DNA from: Monoplex corrugatus
Taxonomy: Eukaryota; Mollusca; Gastropoda; Littorinimorpha; Ranellidae
NCBI GenBank assembly: GCA_030674185.1
Contig: CM060307.1
Coordinates: forward strand, 33,888,696 to 33,952,695
DNA: 64,000 nt
Direction of reading: 5' to 3'
In this document: piece after piece, positions 42,816 to 51,649 of the stretch
Position numbering within the stretch: the stretch's first letter is position 1
Layout: each line of letters starts with the position of its first letter
Translations under genes and position numbers: made by a program
Notes under the pieces: generated by a model
Database searches by the model: none
The model's input: the letters and a program-made list of their open reading frames with translations, nothing else
What the model was told of the DNA's origin: nothing

Positions 42816-45310
42816 AATTTACTTATCACCATGACCTCAATCTTCTTGCTGTTTAGTTCCAACCCCTTACCTTTGCTTTCTATTTCTAGTAGGCCTATAG
42901 TCACAAGGTTTTGTAAGTCCCTTTCATTTTCTGCAATTAGCACGGTGTCATCTGTGTATCGAACGTTGTTTATCATTTTTCCTCCAACCTTTAATCCAGG
43001 GTGGTCTTCTAGGTTTCTCATGATGTTTTCGCTGTAAAGTGAAAACAGATCTGGTGACAAAACACATCCTTGTCTGACTCCTCTTTTGATATTTTGGAAA
43101 GAGCTTATATCGTTTTCTGTTCTCTTTGCAGCTGTTTGTTCCCAACACATATTTCTGATTATTCGTAGATCTTTTCCATCAGTATTGAGTCTTTCTAGTT
43201 GGTTGATCAATTCTTCATGTCTTACCTGATCGAAATCCTTGGTATAATCAACAAAGCCTAAATGTAAATCTTTATTCAATTCGATTGACCTCTCTATGAT
43301 AGTTTTTAGGTTGTATAATGGCATTAATAGTTCCTTTCTTTACGACAAATCCACACTGTTCTTCTGCTATTTCTCTTTTGATTCTATTCCTTGTCTTCAT
43401 CATGATTATTCTTAATAGGATTTTTGTTACATGGCTCATCAAGCTGATTGTGCGAGGGAGTTGGCATTCTACAGCCCCTGTCTTCTTTGGAAGTGCAGTG
43501 AAAATTGATTTTGACATATCTTGGGGAATTTTTCCAGTGCCATAAATTTCATTTAGGAGGACTGTTATTTTTTCAATACCAAATTCCTCCAGGGCTTCAA
43601 TCATCTCTAAAGTAATGTTGCCTGGTCCTGGGGCTTTTCCTGGTTTCATCTTTTTCAGTGCTGCTCTAACTTCTTCTTTCATTATGGGTGGTCCTTCAAC
43701 GTTCTTTCTTGTAATGTGTTCTTCGTTTCTGTCATCTTCAAAAAGGTCTTTAATGTAGGCCTACTCTCCTCATCTGTCTAATATTTTGTCTTTTTCCATG
43801 ATAAGCGTACCATCTTTCGATTTAAAGCAACCAGTTGATGTGTATGTATTTTTCATGTGGACAATTTCTTCAGTTCTTCTGTAGGCTACATACCCTGAGG
43901 ATCTGTTTTGTGTCGGTCTTCTATTTCATTGCATTTTGTTTTCAGCCAAGCTTCCTTAGCTTCATTGCACCTATTCCTGATTTCTTTGTTTATCTTCCTG
44001 TACCGGTATATCTCCTTGTTTCTATTTGCCTTCCTCCTATCCTCCATCAAGCCTAGAATTTCGTTTCTCTTTGCCTTCCTCCGTTCCTCCATCAAGGCTA
44101 GAATTTCTTCTCTCATCCAGTTCTTTTTGCTTTTCTATCTACTTCAGGGATTTCTCCACAAGCTTCATTTCTCGAATTTCTCAACTTTGTCCATTGTTCC
44201 TCACTGTCACTAACGTCTTCTGGAGCGCTGAATTTGTTTTGAACATGTAGGCCTACGTTAATTTTTGACGTATCACTTCATCTGACTTTAAAGGTCCAAG
44301 ATGTAGTTTGATGTTGCTTTTGGTCTGTTTCCTTTTCCTTAATTTCGGCCTAAGTCTTCCCACTACAGGATTGTGGTCACTGTTGCAGTCTGTGCCTGGT
44401 AGTGTTTTTGCTGTCAGTAAAGAATTTCTAAATCCTTTATTGATCAGGATGGAACAATCTGATTTTGGTATTATCTCCTGGACTCATCCAAGTCCATTTT
44501 CTTCTGTTAGGCTGCTCAAACCAGGTGTTTCCTACTATGAACTCATTCATCTGTGCCCATTCTACAAGTTTCCCTCCTTTCCTTTTGTGTACCAAGGCCA
44601 TGAGTCCAACTGTATCCTCCACCCTATCCTTCCCACTTTAGCATTAAAATCTCCCGTTATTATTGTAACTTTTTGTGATTTACATTGGGCCTTGACCATC
44701 TCTAATACTTCGTAGAAGTTGTCAATGTCTTCTTAAGTACTTGCGGATGTTGGTGCATACACCTGAATGGTGTTGATATCAAATGGCCTACCATCCAATT
44801 TGACCAGCAAAACTCTGTCGGACACAGCCCAGTACCCCCTAACTGCGGTTGATTTGTCCCTGTCCATTACGATGCCTACTCCCCTTTCATGTGAGCTTCC
44901 ATCAGAATATATTACTGTATGCTCTCCTGATGTTATCATGCCTGCCCCCTTCCATCTTACTTCCCCTAGTCCTAAAGTACTAATGTTAAGCATTTCCATT
45001 TCCATTTTGATATGTCTAATTTACCTTTTTGCAACAATGTTCTAACGTTTCATGTTGCGATTTTTTTTAAGGTTGAACGCAGTAGCTTGCTGACGGTCTG
45101 GTGTCACTTGCGCAGCATGACGGTCCCTACCGGACGAAGGTGCTCCATAGGAGCCCCTATTTACGTCGTTACACTTGTTTTCCTTGTTTTGTCTGGCCAT
45201 GGTATCTTGGGAAAATACGATGGTGGTTTCCCGTTGCCTTCCATCGATTTGTTTGCTGTCTCTCTGCTAGCCTTTGTCACGACAACCTACAAGGCAGCAG
45301 GGTGATTTTT
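42816..45310 (-). mobile_element. RTE-like LINE (endonuclease + RT), U1
   Basis: Reading the minus strand from 45310: a leader, an APE endonuclease (LGLGEVRWKGAG, VIYSDGSSHERG, IQVYAPTSAST; GDFNAKVG near 44630-44668; SDHNPVVGRLR near 44345-44385), a basic linker, and an RT with GKAPGPGNITLEMIE, FVDYTKDFD (motif A), GVRQGCVLSPDLFSLY (motif B) and YTDD (42947-42958, motif C). The endonuclease/RT pairing with GVRQGCVLSP is typical of RTE-type elements often annotated as craniofacial-development-protein-2-like. Stops and frameshifts are scattered. Four TAGGCCTA/TAGGCTA micro-insertions lie inside it. Confidence 0.85.
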
Positions 45311-45569
45311 TTCAGGGTTTACTCCCTTAGCCTTATTCTCTCCTGAGATGTCCACAAGGCAGTGGAGCTATTTACCCATAGCTAGGGGTCTGGTTCGTGG
45401 GCACCAGGGCATACCCACAAGCCGGTGGGCCTGTGTGTTGCACGTCTGGGGGCCAGACCTCCTTTGAGTCCCTCGAGATTTAAAAAAGATGGGCATTTAG
45501 ACACTTAAATCTGTTGACGTGGGAAGGTGGCAAAAATCTCCACCCTTTACCCCTGAGACAGGAGGTAGC

Positions 45570-45645
45570 TTACCCAGGCAGGATCGAACCCCAACCTTTA
45601 GTTTGGAAGCATGATATCTTTCACACTTCTACCGCGCCTATCGAT
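45570..45645 (-). repeat. tRNA-like Pol III boxes 5' of the RTE, U1
   Basis: On the minus strand, GGCGCGGTAGAAGTG (A-box-like) precedes TGGGGTTCGATCCTGCC (good B box) by ~40 bp. The same occurs in U2 at 54375-54450. It may be a SINE head fused upstream of the RTE 5' region, whose conserved AGTAAACCCTGAAAAAAATC lies at 45300-45325. Confidence 0.5.
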
Positions 45646-45649
45646 TTCA

Positions 45650-46390
45650 ATGTCTTGTTAAATACCATTATTAAATTTTTAGCCACATGGTGGCAACAAC
45701 AATGGTCTTTTCTTGTTGTGTTTCGGCGGATCGATAACAATTACGGGACTGTCACGGTGACCTAAGCTCATTGCCGAAGGTTCGATTGGTGGTCATTGTT
45801 GAAGGTTCCTTTGGTGGTGACCGGTTCCGTTAACAACATACCTCCCCTGACCTCCACCCCCCCACACACCACCCCCCCCCAGTACTGACATATTTGAACT
45901 GGAAACCTACCCGACCGCCCACAGTGCTTTGTAGGCCTTGTTGAAAATAGCCAAAGGTGGTTGACCCTGCTGTATACCAGCGTAGTAGTGTTCAGCAGTT
46001 GAAGTAAACAGATTTGAGCAGACTTGGATTGCCTACGTTTGACCAGAGGAACAGTGTAAGAAGACTTGGTGTAAAATTTTACATGTGTATGTCTTGGGAA
46101 GGTTGTTTTTTGTGATATCAAGACTGGACCTAAAAGCAAAGCACTGCAGTTCCTTGCTTGCCACTAACACAGCTGTTGCTGATCTCCAGAATAGGCCTAC
46201 ATGTAATGTATGCAAATTTTTTTGTTTTTGTCCAGGAAGAGAGACAACTATTAAGCTGAGGATCCATTCCGCTTACAGCACTACATAGGACGTACACTTT
46301 GTGTTTACTCATTGCTGACAACCTTCACTGAGGTAATGATTTAATTTAACTGATGAATGAAACTCGTGTGTGGGATAGTGGTGGTGTGTT
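45650..46390. other. Unclassified unit sequence, U1
   Basis: Shared with U2 54460-55200 at high identity. It contains a C-run (45850-45892) and a TAGGCCTA (46192-46199) that U2 lacks. No gene recognised. Confidence 0.4.
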
Positions 46391-46392
46391 GA

Positions 46393-46394
<2 letters not shown>

Positions 46395-46424
<30 letters not shown>

Positions 46425-46545
46425 TCTCTCTTCTCTCTGTTTTCTGTTTCTGTCTGTCTGTCTGTCTCTGTTTCTGTCTGTTACTGTTTTTCTCTCTCCT
46501 CTCTTTCTCTCTCTCTCTCTCCCTTTCTCTCTCTTCGTTTTTTGA
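46395..46545. repeat. (CT)n/(TCTG)n microsatellite, U1
   Basis: Pyrimidine tract; the U2 counterpart at 55205-55375 is longer and purer. Confidence 0.93.
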
Positions 46546-46619
46546 AAACCACTTGCACGTTTGACTAAACATAGAACTAAGGATTCTACCTTAAAATGAG
46601 ACCAGTATGACAAAAGAAT

Positions 46620-46882
46620 ATTCTTTAATATTACTATTACCATTCTTATTACCATAACTGATGTTACAATTATCATCATCATCATCCATTTATCATCATC
46701 ATTATTATAGTAGTATTGTTACATGTTATTATTAATACTATTGTTGTTGTTGTTATTATTAATGTTGTTGTTATTGTCATAACTGTCATTCCGATCGTGG
46801 TTGTCATTGTTATTACGATATTGTCTATTGCCATTAAAATTATCAGTATCTTTGTCTTTACTATTGCCATTGTTATCATTAT
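46620..46882. repeat. Imperfect ATT/ATC/GTT trinucleotide tract, U1
   Basis: About 260 bp of degenerate trinucleotides next to an RTE C-terminal fragment on the minus strand. It is probably the expanded 3' tail of that fragment. The U2 counterpart is 55460-55722. Confidence 0.8.
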
Positions 46883-46884
46883 CT

Positions 46885-47215
46885 TTGTAGGCCTCTGTCC
46901 TCAGCCGCCATGCAAGTCCGTCCAATATTTTCTTCCTGGGTCTACCTGGTGTTCTCTTTCCCTCCATCGGTCCTTTTGTGATCAGGTGCTCTAATTCCCC
47001 TTTCCTCATAAAATGGCCTCTGAAGGTTGCTTGTCTTTGTCTAATCTTCTTTACCAATGATCTTCTTGTGTCTGCCTCCACCAAGACTGTCTCGTTTGTT
47101 TTCTTTGCTGTCCATGGAACTCTCAATATTCTCCTTCGCGACATAAAGGCCACGGTCCACGCCTCACAACCGTATAACAGTATTGGTTCTATACATGTAA
47201 CATTCAAGAACTATC
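46885..47215 (-). pseudogene. Second RTE C-terminal fragment, U1
   Basis: The minus-strand translation reads PILLYGCEAWTVAF, ILRVPWTAKKTNETVLVEAD, KKIRQRQATFRGHFMRKG and GRPRKKILDGLAW. This is a different subfamily from the main RTE (RQRQATFRGHF instead of RKRQATFIGHF), so a separate insertion. Only the C-terminal region is present. Confidence 0.8.
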
Positions 47216-47309
47216 TTCGTGATGTTAGTTGATAGGCATTTGTTGGTGTGATGGATTTAAAAAATATATAGGCTACATGGCTTATGTCACTCTCTCATCT
47301 CGTAAATGA

Positions 47310-47502
47310 AACTGTCTCTCTCTCTCTTCCCCACCTCTTCTCTCTCTCTCTCTCCCTCCCCATCTCTCTTCCCCTCCCCCTTCTCTCTCTCTTCTCCCTT
47401 CCCCTCTCGTTCTCTCCTCTTTCTTCCTTTCCCCTGCCCCTCTCTTTCATATCCCTTCCCTCTCTCTCTCTCCCCTCCCCCCATCTCTCTCTCTCTCTTG
47501 GT
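47310..47502. repeat. CT/CCCT-rich tract before the U2 gene
   Basis: Pyrimidine-rich tract ending about 30 bp before the TTCCAG acceptor-like site. U3 has a similar, longer tract at 56148-56407. Confidence 0.93.
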
Positions 47503-47559
47503 ATGTGTATATGTATATGTGTATGTGTGTTCCAGGATTCACTTTGTTCCTTGTTGACA

Positions 47560-48232
47560 TGGATAAAATCCATTTGGAAAAAATGTTTCAATTCCGGTAC
47601 CGGTACACGAAGGATGAATTATGTTTCCTTAAGAAATTCGATTCATGCTGCGAATCGAAGAATACAACAACGCTGTCATCTTTACGCAGCAAACCACAAC
47701 GCAGAAAAAGAGACGCTGGGAGTATCTGCTCATAACCTTGGTAGATGATTTTTGCAGAAATGGCCTAAATACGTCGACGCAGGAGGATTTCTTGGCTACA
47801 CTGGTCAGAATGATGTATCCAAGAGCTTCTAGCCACTGTGCACACCTTATCTTCCGACTATTTGCCACAGCCGTCACCAATAACAAGCTGGAACAGGCCA
47901 GACTTCTGTACGAGACTGGTGCCATCAGCAGCAGTCATCTGGCCGAGCTACCTAACCAAGACAAAATCCAAGGGATGCTGAATGGAGACGAGAACAGTCC
48001 TATGGCAACATTTCTTTGCTCGGTGGTAAGGCAGCCTCGCAGTTTGCGGTCTGCAGCTTCGATTAAAGTGTCCACACTTCTGGGAGATGATATTCGGAGC
48101 AGAGAGGACAGCGCTAAGAGTCTAGGACTTCCTGACGCTGCTTACGATGAAGTTGTGTTCAACAGAGCAATCTTTGATTATCAGATTGCAGTCCGTTTGA
48201 AACGAATAAATGATGAAGAGAATCGACGTTAA
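47560..48232 (+). pseudogene. 219-aa gene copy in U2, 5' end altered
   Basis: From 47645 the frame matches the U1 protein for 195 residues (MLRIEEYNNAVIFTQQT to NDEENRR). The first ~24 codons are replaced by unrelated sequence (47560-47640, including GGTACCGGTACACGAAGG) and the original ATG at 47560 is out of frame (offset +1). A TAA lies in frame just before 47645. It could still start at the internal Met, but it would lose the conserved N-terminus, so I call it a probable pseudogene. Confidence 0.6.
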
Positions 48233-48451
48233 AGCCTAAAACATTGTCCTCTGACGCTCAAGGAATATGCATGATAAACTGCCGTACTCTTTGGCTGTGA
48301 AGGGTCATTGGGAACATTGGGATAAGCACTGCAAGGTCTATATTGCAGTTTTATGTAGGCCTATTATATTACCAACGCAGTTTTATTTCCATGTATTGAA
48401 GGAAGAATCTTTTTAAATTTGATTTGGCTTTTTTATAAATTGGAGGCGTTG

Positions 48452-49368
48452 AATTAAGCAGAAAGGTTGTAGTTTCTGTTTATGTAGTGGCTTAATATGT
48501 CTTTGTGAGTTTGCTTTGGTGTTCGTAGTGGTATGTGGGTAAGTTGTATTATGAAGCAGAAAGGTTGTAGTTTCTGTTTATGTAGTGGTTTAATATGTCT
48601 TTGTGAGTTTGCTTTGGTGTTCGTAGTGGTATATGGGTAAGTTGTACAATTAAGCAGAAAGGTTGTAGGCTAGTTTCTGTTTATGTAGTGGTTTAATGTC
48701 TTTGTGAGTTTGCTTTGGTGTTCGTTATGGTATGTGGGTAAGTTGTATAATTAAGCAGAAAGGTTGTAGTTTCTGTTATATATAGTGGTTTAATATGTCT
48801 TTGTGAGTTTGCTTTGGTGTTCGTAGTGGTATGTGGGTAAGTTGTATAATTAAGCAGAAAGGTTGTAGTTTCTGTTTATATAGTGGTTTAATATGTCTTT
48901 GTGAGTTTGCTTTGGTGTTCGTAGTGGTATGTGGGAATGTATAATTAAGCAGAAAGGTTGTTGTTTCTGTTTATGTAGTGGTTTAATATGTCTTTGTGAG
49001 TTTGGTGTTCGTAGTGGTATGTGGGTAAGTTGTATAATTAAGCAGAAAGGTTGTAGTTTCTGTTTGTATAGTGGTTTAAACCCTTTGATTCCTGCACCCT
49101 ATAGATCTACCAATTACAACAACTTAACCCTCCTGCAGGAAGCTGGTGGATAGGGTAAGGGAATCAAAGGTTATTTTTTTGTTTTGCCAGCATGGTTGGC
49201 AATGCAGGCTAGTGGTGGACAGGGTATGGAAGTCAAAGGGTTAATTTTTTGCTTTGCCAGCACGGTAGGTAATGCAGGATACTGGTGGACAGGGTGTGGG
49301 AGTCAAAGGGTTAATATGCCTTTGTGAGTTTGCTTTGTGTTCGTAGTGGTATGCAGGTAAGTTGTATT
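48452..49368. repeat. 98-bp minisatellite, U2
   Basis: About seven monomers of AAGCAGAAAGGTTGTAGTTT through GTGGTATGTGGGTAAGTTGT. One monomer (near 48666) has GGCTA inserted after TTGTA. The last monomer is split at its TTTAATATG by a TTAA MITE (49076-49314). Confidence 0.93.
49076..49314. mobile_element. Palindromic TTAA MITE in the 98-bp repeat, U2 (copy 8)
   Basis: Inserted in a monomer at GTGGT-TTAA-TATG. Intact neighbouring monomers show the empty site GTGGTTTAATATGTC, so TTAA was duplicated. The right arm is doubled (two consecutive GCCAGCATGG..CAAAGGGTTAA blocks), giving 239 bp. Confidence 0.9.
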
Positions 49369-49547
49369 CTGACGAGCAAGCTGTTCTGTTTCAATGTTTC
49401 ATATGATTTACAAGCAAAAATATTTCATACATATTTTTACATCAATGAAATTTTTGTTTTGTCCTTCATTTGTATGTTTACTGTGTGAGTTACGTATGGC
49501 TTGAAAATGTTTCTATACCTTTTCCTTAGTGGCAATGGCCCAAAATG

Positions 49548-49553
49548 AATAAA
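49548..49553 (+). terminator. AATAAA polyadenylation signal, candidate for the U2 gene
   Basis: Canonical AATAAA about 1.3 kb after the stop, in sequence conserved in U3 (59481-59486). If used, the 98-bp repeats and MITE would lie in the 3' UTR. Confidence 0.35.
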
Positions 49554-49590
49554 TCATCTGAAGTTTTAAAACTGAAGTCTAAACTAGCTT

Positions 49591-49592
<2 letters not shown>

Positions 49593-49626
<34 letters not shown>

Positions 49627-49677
49627 CGTTTTCGTTCTTTGATTTAACGTCTTTTCACTATATGTGATATTAGACGG

Positions 49678-49712
<35 letters not shown>
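49593..49712. repeat. Two (GT)n tracts, U2
   Basis: GT at 49593-49624 and 49679-49711 separated by 55 bp. U3 has longer versions at 59527-59605 and 59657-59725. Confidence 0.93.
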
Positions 49713-49714
<2 letters not shown>

Positions 49715-49804
49715 GTGGCAACATCAGCAAACCCAGCCAAAGAAGATATTTTCACCATCACCTTTACAACTGCCATAACCGCAGACACCAGAACAACATG
49801 AAAT

Positions 49805-49983
49805 TTAACCCTTTTACTCCTGCACCCTGTCCACCAGCAGCCTGCATTGTCGACCATGTTAGCAAAGTAAAAACTTAACCCTTTGACTCCCTCACCTTAT
49901 CTAGGAAGCTGTGGATGGGGTGAGCGAGTCAAAAGGGTTAGTTTTTGCTGCTGATGGATAGGGTGCTGGAGTCAAAGGGTTAA
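49805..49983. mobile_element. Palindromic TTAA MITE, U2 (copy 9)
   Basis: TTAACCCTTTTACTCCTGCA to GGAGTCAAAGGGTTAA, TTAA on both sides. The central palindrome is partly deleted. Confidence 0.85.
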
Positions 49984-50061
49984 ACTCTGTGCTAATGTCT
50001 CCCAGTCACCTCAGCGCAAGTGCAAAATGACACAGCACGTTATGCTCGCTCGGTGACCATG

Positions 50062-50703
50062 ATGATGATGATGATCATCATCATCAGGTGCCTTGCCATA
50101 TGGCGTTGGCGATCATGGCCTTCCATCTGTCTCTATCTCTTGTTGCCTCAAGCATATCTTCCACCTTCTTTGTGTTCAGCCACTCTGCAAGTCCGTCTAA
50201 TATCTTCTCCTTTGGTCTACCTGGTGCTCTCTTTCCCTCCAGCTTTCCCGTTTTGACCAGGTACTCCAATTCCTCTTTCCTCATAAAATGGCCTATAAAT
50301 GTTGCCTGTCTTTTCCTAATCTTCCTTAATAAATAGTTATGAATGACCTTCTTGTGTCTGCCCCCATCAAGACTGTCTCGTTTGTTTTCTTTGCTGTCCG
50401 TGGAACTCTCAACATTCTTCTTAGAAACCACATGTCGGCTTCCTCAATATTGTACTGGCTTTGCTTGTTGACTGTCCACGCCTCACAACCGTATAACAGT
50501 ATTGGTTCTATATAAGTTATAACATTCAAGAACTCTCTTCCTGATGTTAATTGATAGGCATTTGTTGGTAAGAATGATTTTCATCCTCTTGAATGCTGTT
50601 TTGGCTTGGCCGATTCTGTTGGCTATTTCTGATGTGCAACTGCCGTCTGGTGAAATGATCGTTCCCAGGTATTTAAACTGGGACCATGATAGAAGAGCGT
50701 TTC
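50062..50703 (-). pseudogene. RTE C-terminal region, U2
   Basis: The minus strand reads LLSWSQFKYLGTIISPDG, RIGQAKTAFKRMKIILTN, YGCEAWTVNKQSQYNIEEAD, MWFLRRMLRVPRTAKKTNET and KIRKRQATFIGHFMRK, and ends WKAMIANAIWQGT followed by (TGA)n. The (ATG/CAT)n at 50064-50088 is the 3' tail. This belongs to the same element as the RT at 51650-54130, separated from it by the RNase H insertion. Confidence 0.85.
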
Positions 50704-51649
50704 TATCAGAAAGCATGAATACATGTATACATACACTGCTGGATCAGCCACCAATGCTGTACAGTAACCAACAGAGGATCTGGTATCTTCCCAGGACTCA
50801 ACCACAGCTGCTGATGTTCCTACGGGCATACACTTAAACAACTACCAAGCAGAAACAGTGGCAGTCATACCAGCAGTCTGTATGATTCATAGTATAGGTG
50901 ACACATTCCATCAAATGGTCTTCCTTTCAGTTGCCTTCTGTTCTCCAGACCCCAGAAAATGACCAGCTTCCCCACCTGACACGGCCTCCCAAAGAGTCAG
51001 AGGAATGAGAAAAGTGGTCCTCCAGTGGATCCCTGTTTTACTGTGGGATACCAGGAAAAGACATGCCAGTTGAGCCCACAAAAACACGATCCCTGGAAGG
51101 CCAACCAGACAATAACGTCAGCTACAAGAAAAGGAGCATCATGAGACTAACTCCTTTAACCTTTGACTCCCGCACCCTGTCCACCAGCATCCTGCATTGT
51201 CAACCATGATAGCAAAGCAAAAACTTAACCTTTGACTCCCTCACCCTATCCACCAGCTTCCTTCCTGCAGGAGGCTGGTATTAGGGTGGGGAGTCAAAGG
51301 GTTAACTTTTTGCAGTTGGTGGATAGGGTGTGGGAGTCAAAAAGTTAAGCCACACAGAGAAAGGAATGACTATATTTTGTCCAGAGAGCAGCAATTGGTC
51401 CTGACGAGGTTCCATACTGGCCACAAGCTCATCACCCACAAGAACTGCAAGTTCAAACCGACACCTTCAGTAATTTGCACCTGTGGTCAATAAGACTAGA
51501 TGGCTGAAAACATTGCAACAATGTGCCTCTGTCAAGTGCAGCAACTGGAGACATAACAGACAGCAACTCCTTTGACCACTAAGCTCCATGGTAACCGACA
51601 GGAGCTAGAAAAAAGCCACATTCGTCGCTATGCCGAGATTTCATGTATT
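50704..51649 (+). pseudogene. LINE RNase H fragment inserted in the RTE, U2
   Basis: Homologous to 41869-42815 with the same catalytic changes (TAGSATNAV). A base is lost in the ACTCAACCACAGC region relative to U1. Confidence 0.75.
51156..51348. mobile_element. Palindromic TTAA MITE in the RNase H fragment, U2 (copy 10)
   Basis: Orthologous in position to copy 7, so the insertion predates duplication. TTAA flanks kept; the left inner arm ends GGTGGGGAGTC rather than GGTGAGGGAGTC. Confidence 0.9.

Larger units (their letters stand above)
40615..47268. repeat. Segmental duplication unit U1
   Basis: First of three direct tandem units. It aligns with U2 and U3 through the 219-codon gene, its 3' flank, the 98-bp repeat, the RTE element and the terminal 46.9-47.2 kb segment. 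Relative to U2 it lacks about 2 kb between the 98-bp repeat and the RTE C-terminal region. Confidence 0.9.

Noticed and set aside
42653..43163. Plus-strand frames over the RTE regions (for example 42831-43037, 43908-44213, 52728-52967 and 62731-63036)
   Set aside because: They are antisense shadows of the minus-strand endonuclease/RT coding sequence.
49066..49320. TTAACCC-like words as telomeric repeats
   Set aside because: TTAACCCTTTGACTCC resembles TTAGGG-type repeats only superficially. It is the MITE terminus and is not tandemly repeated.
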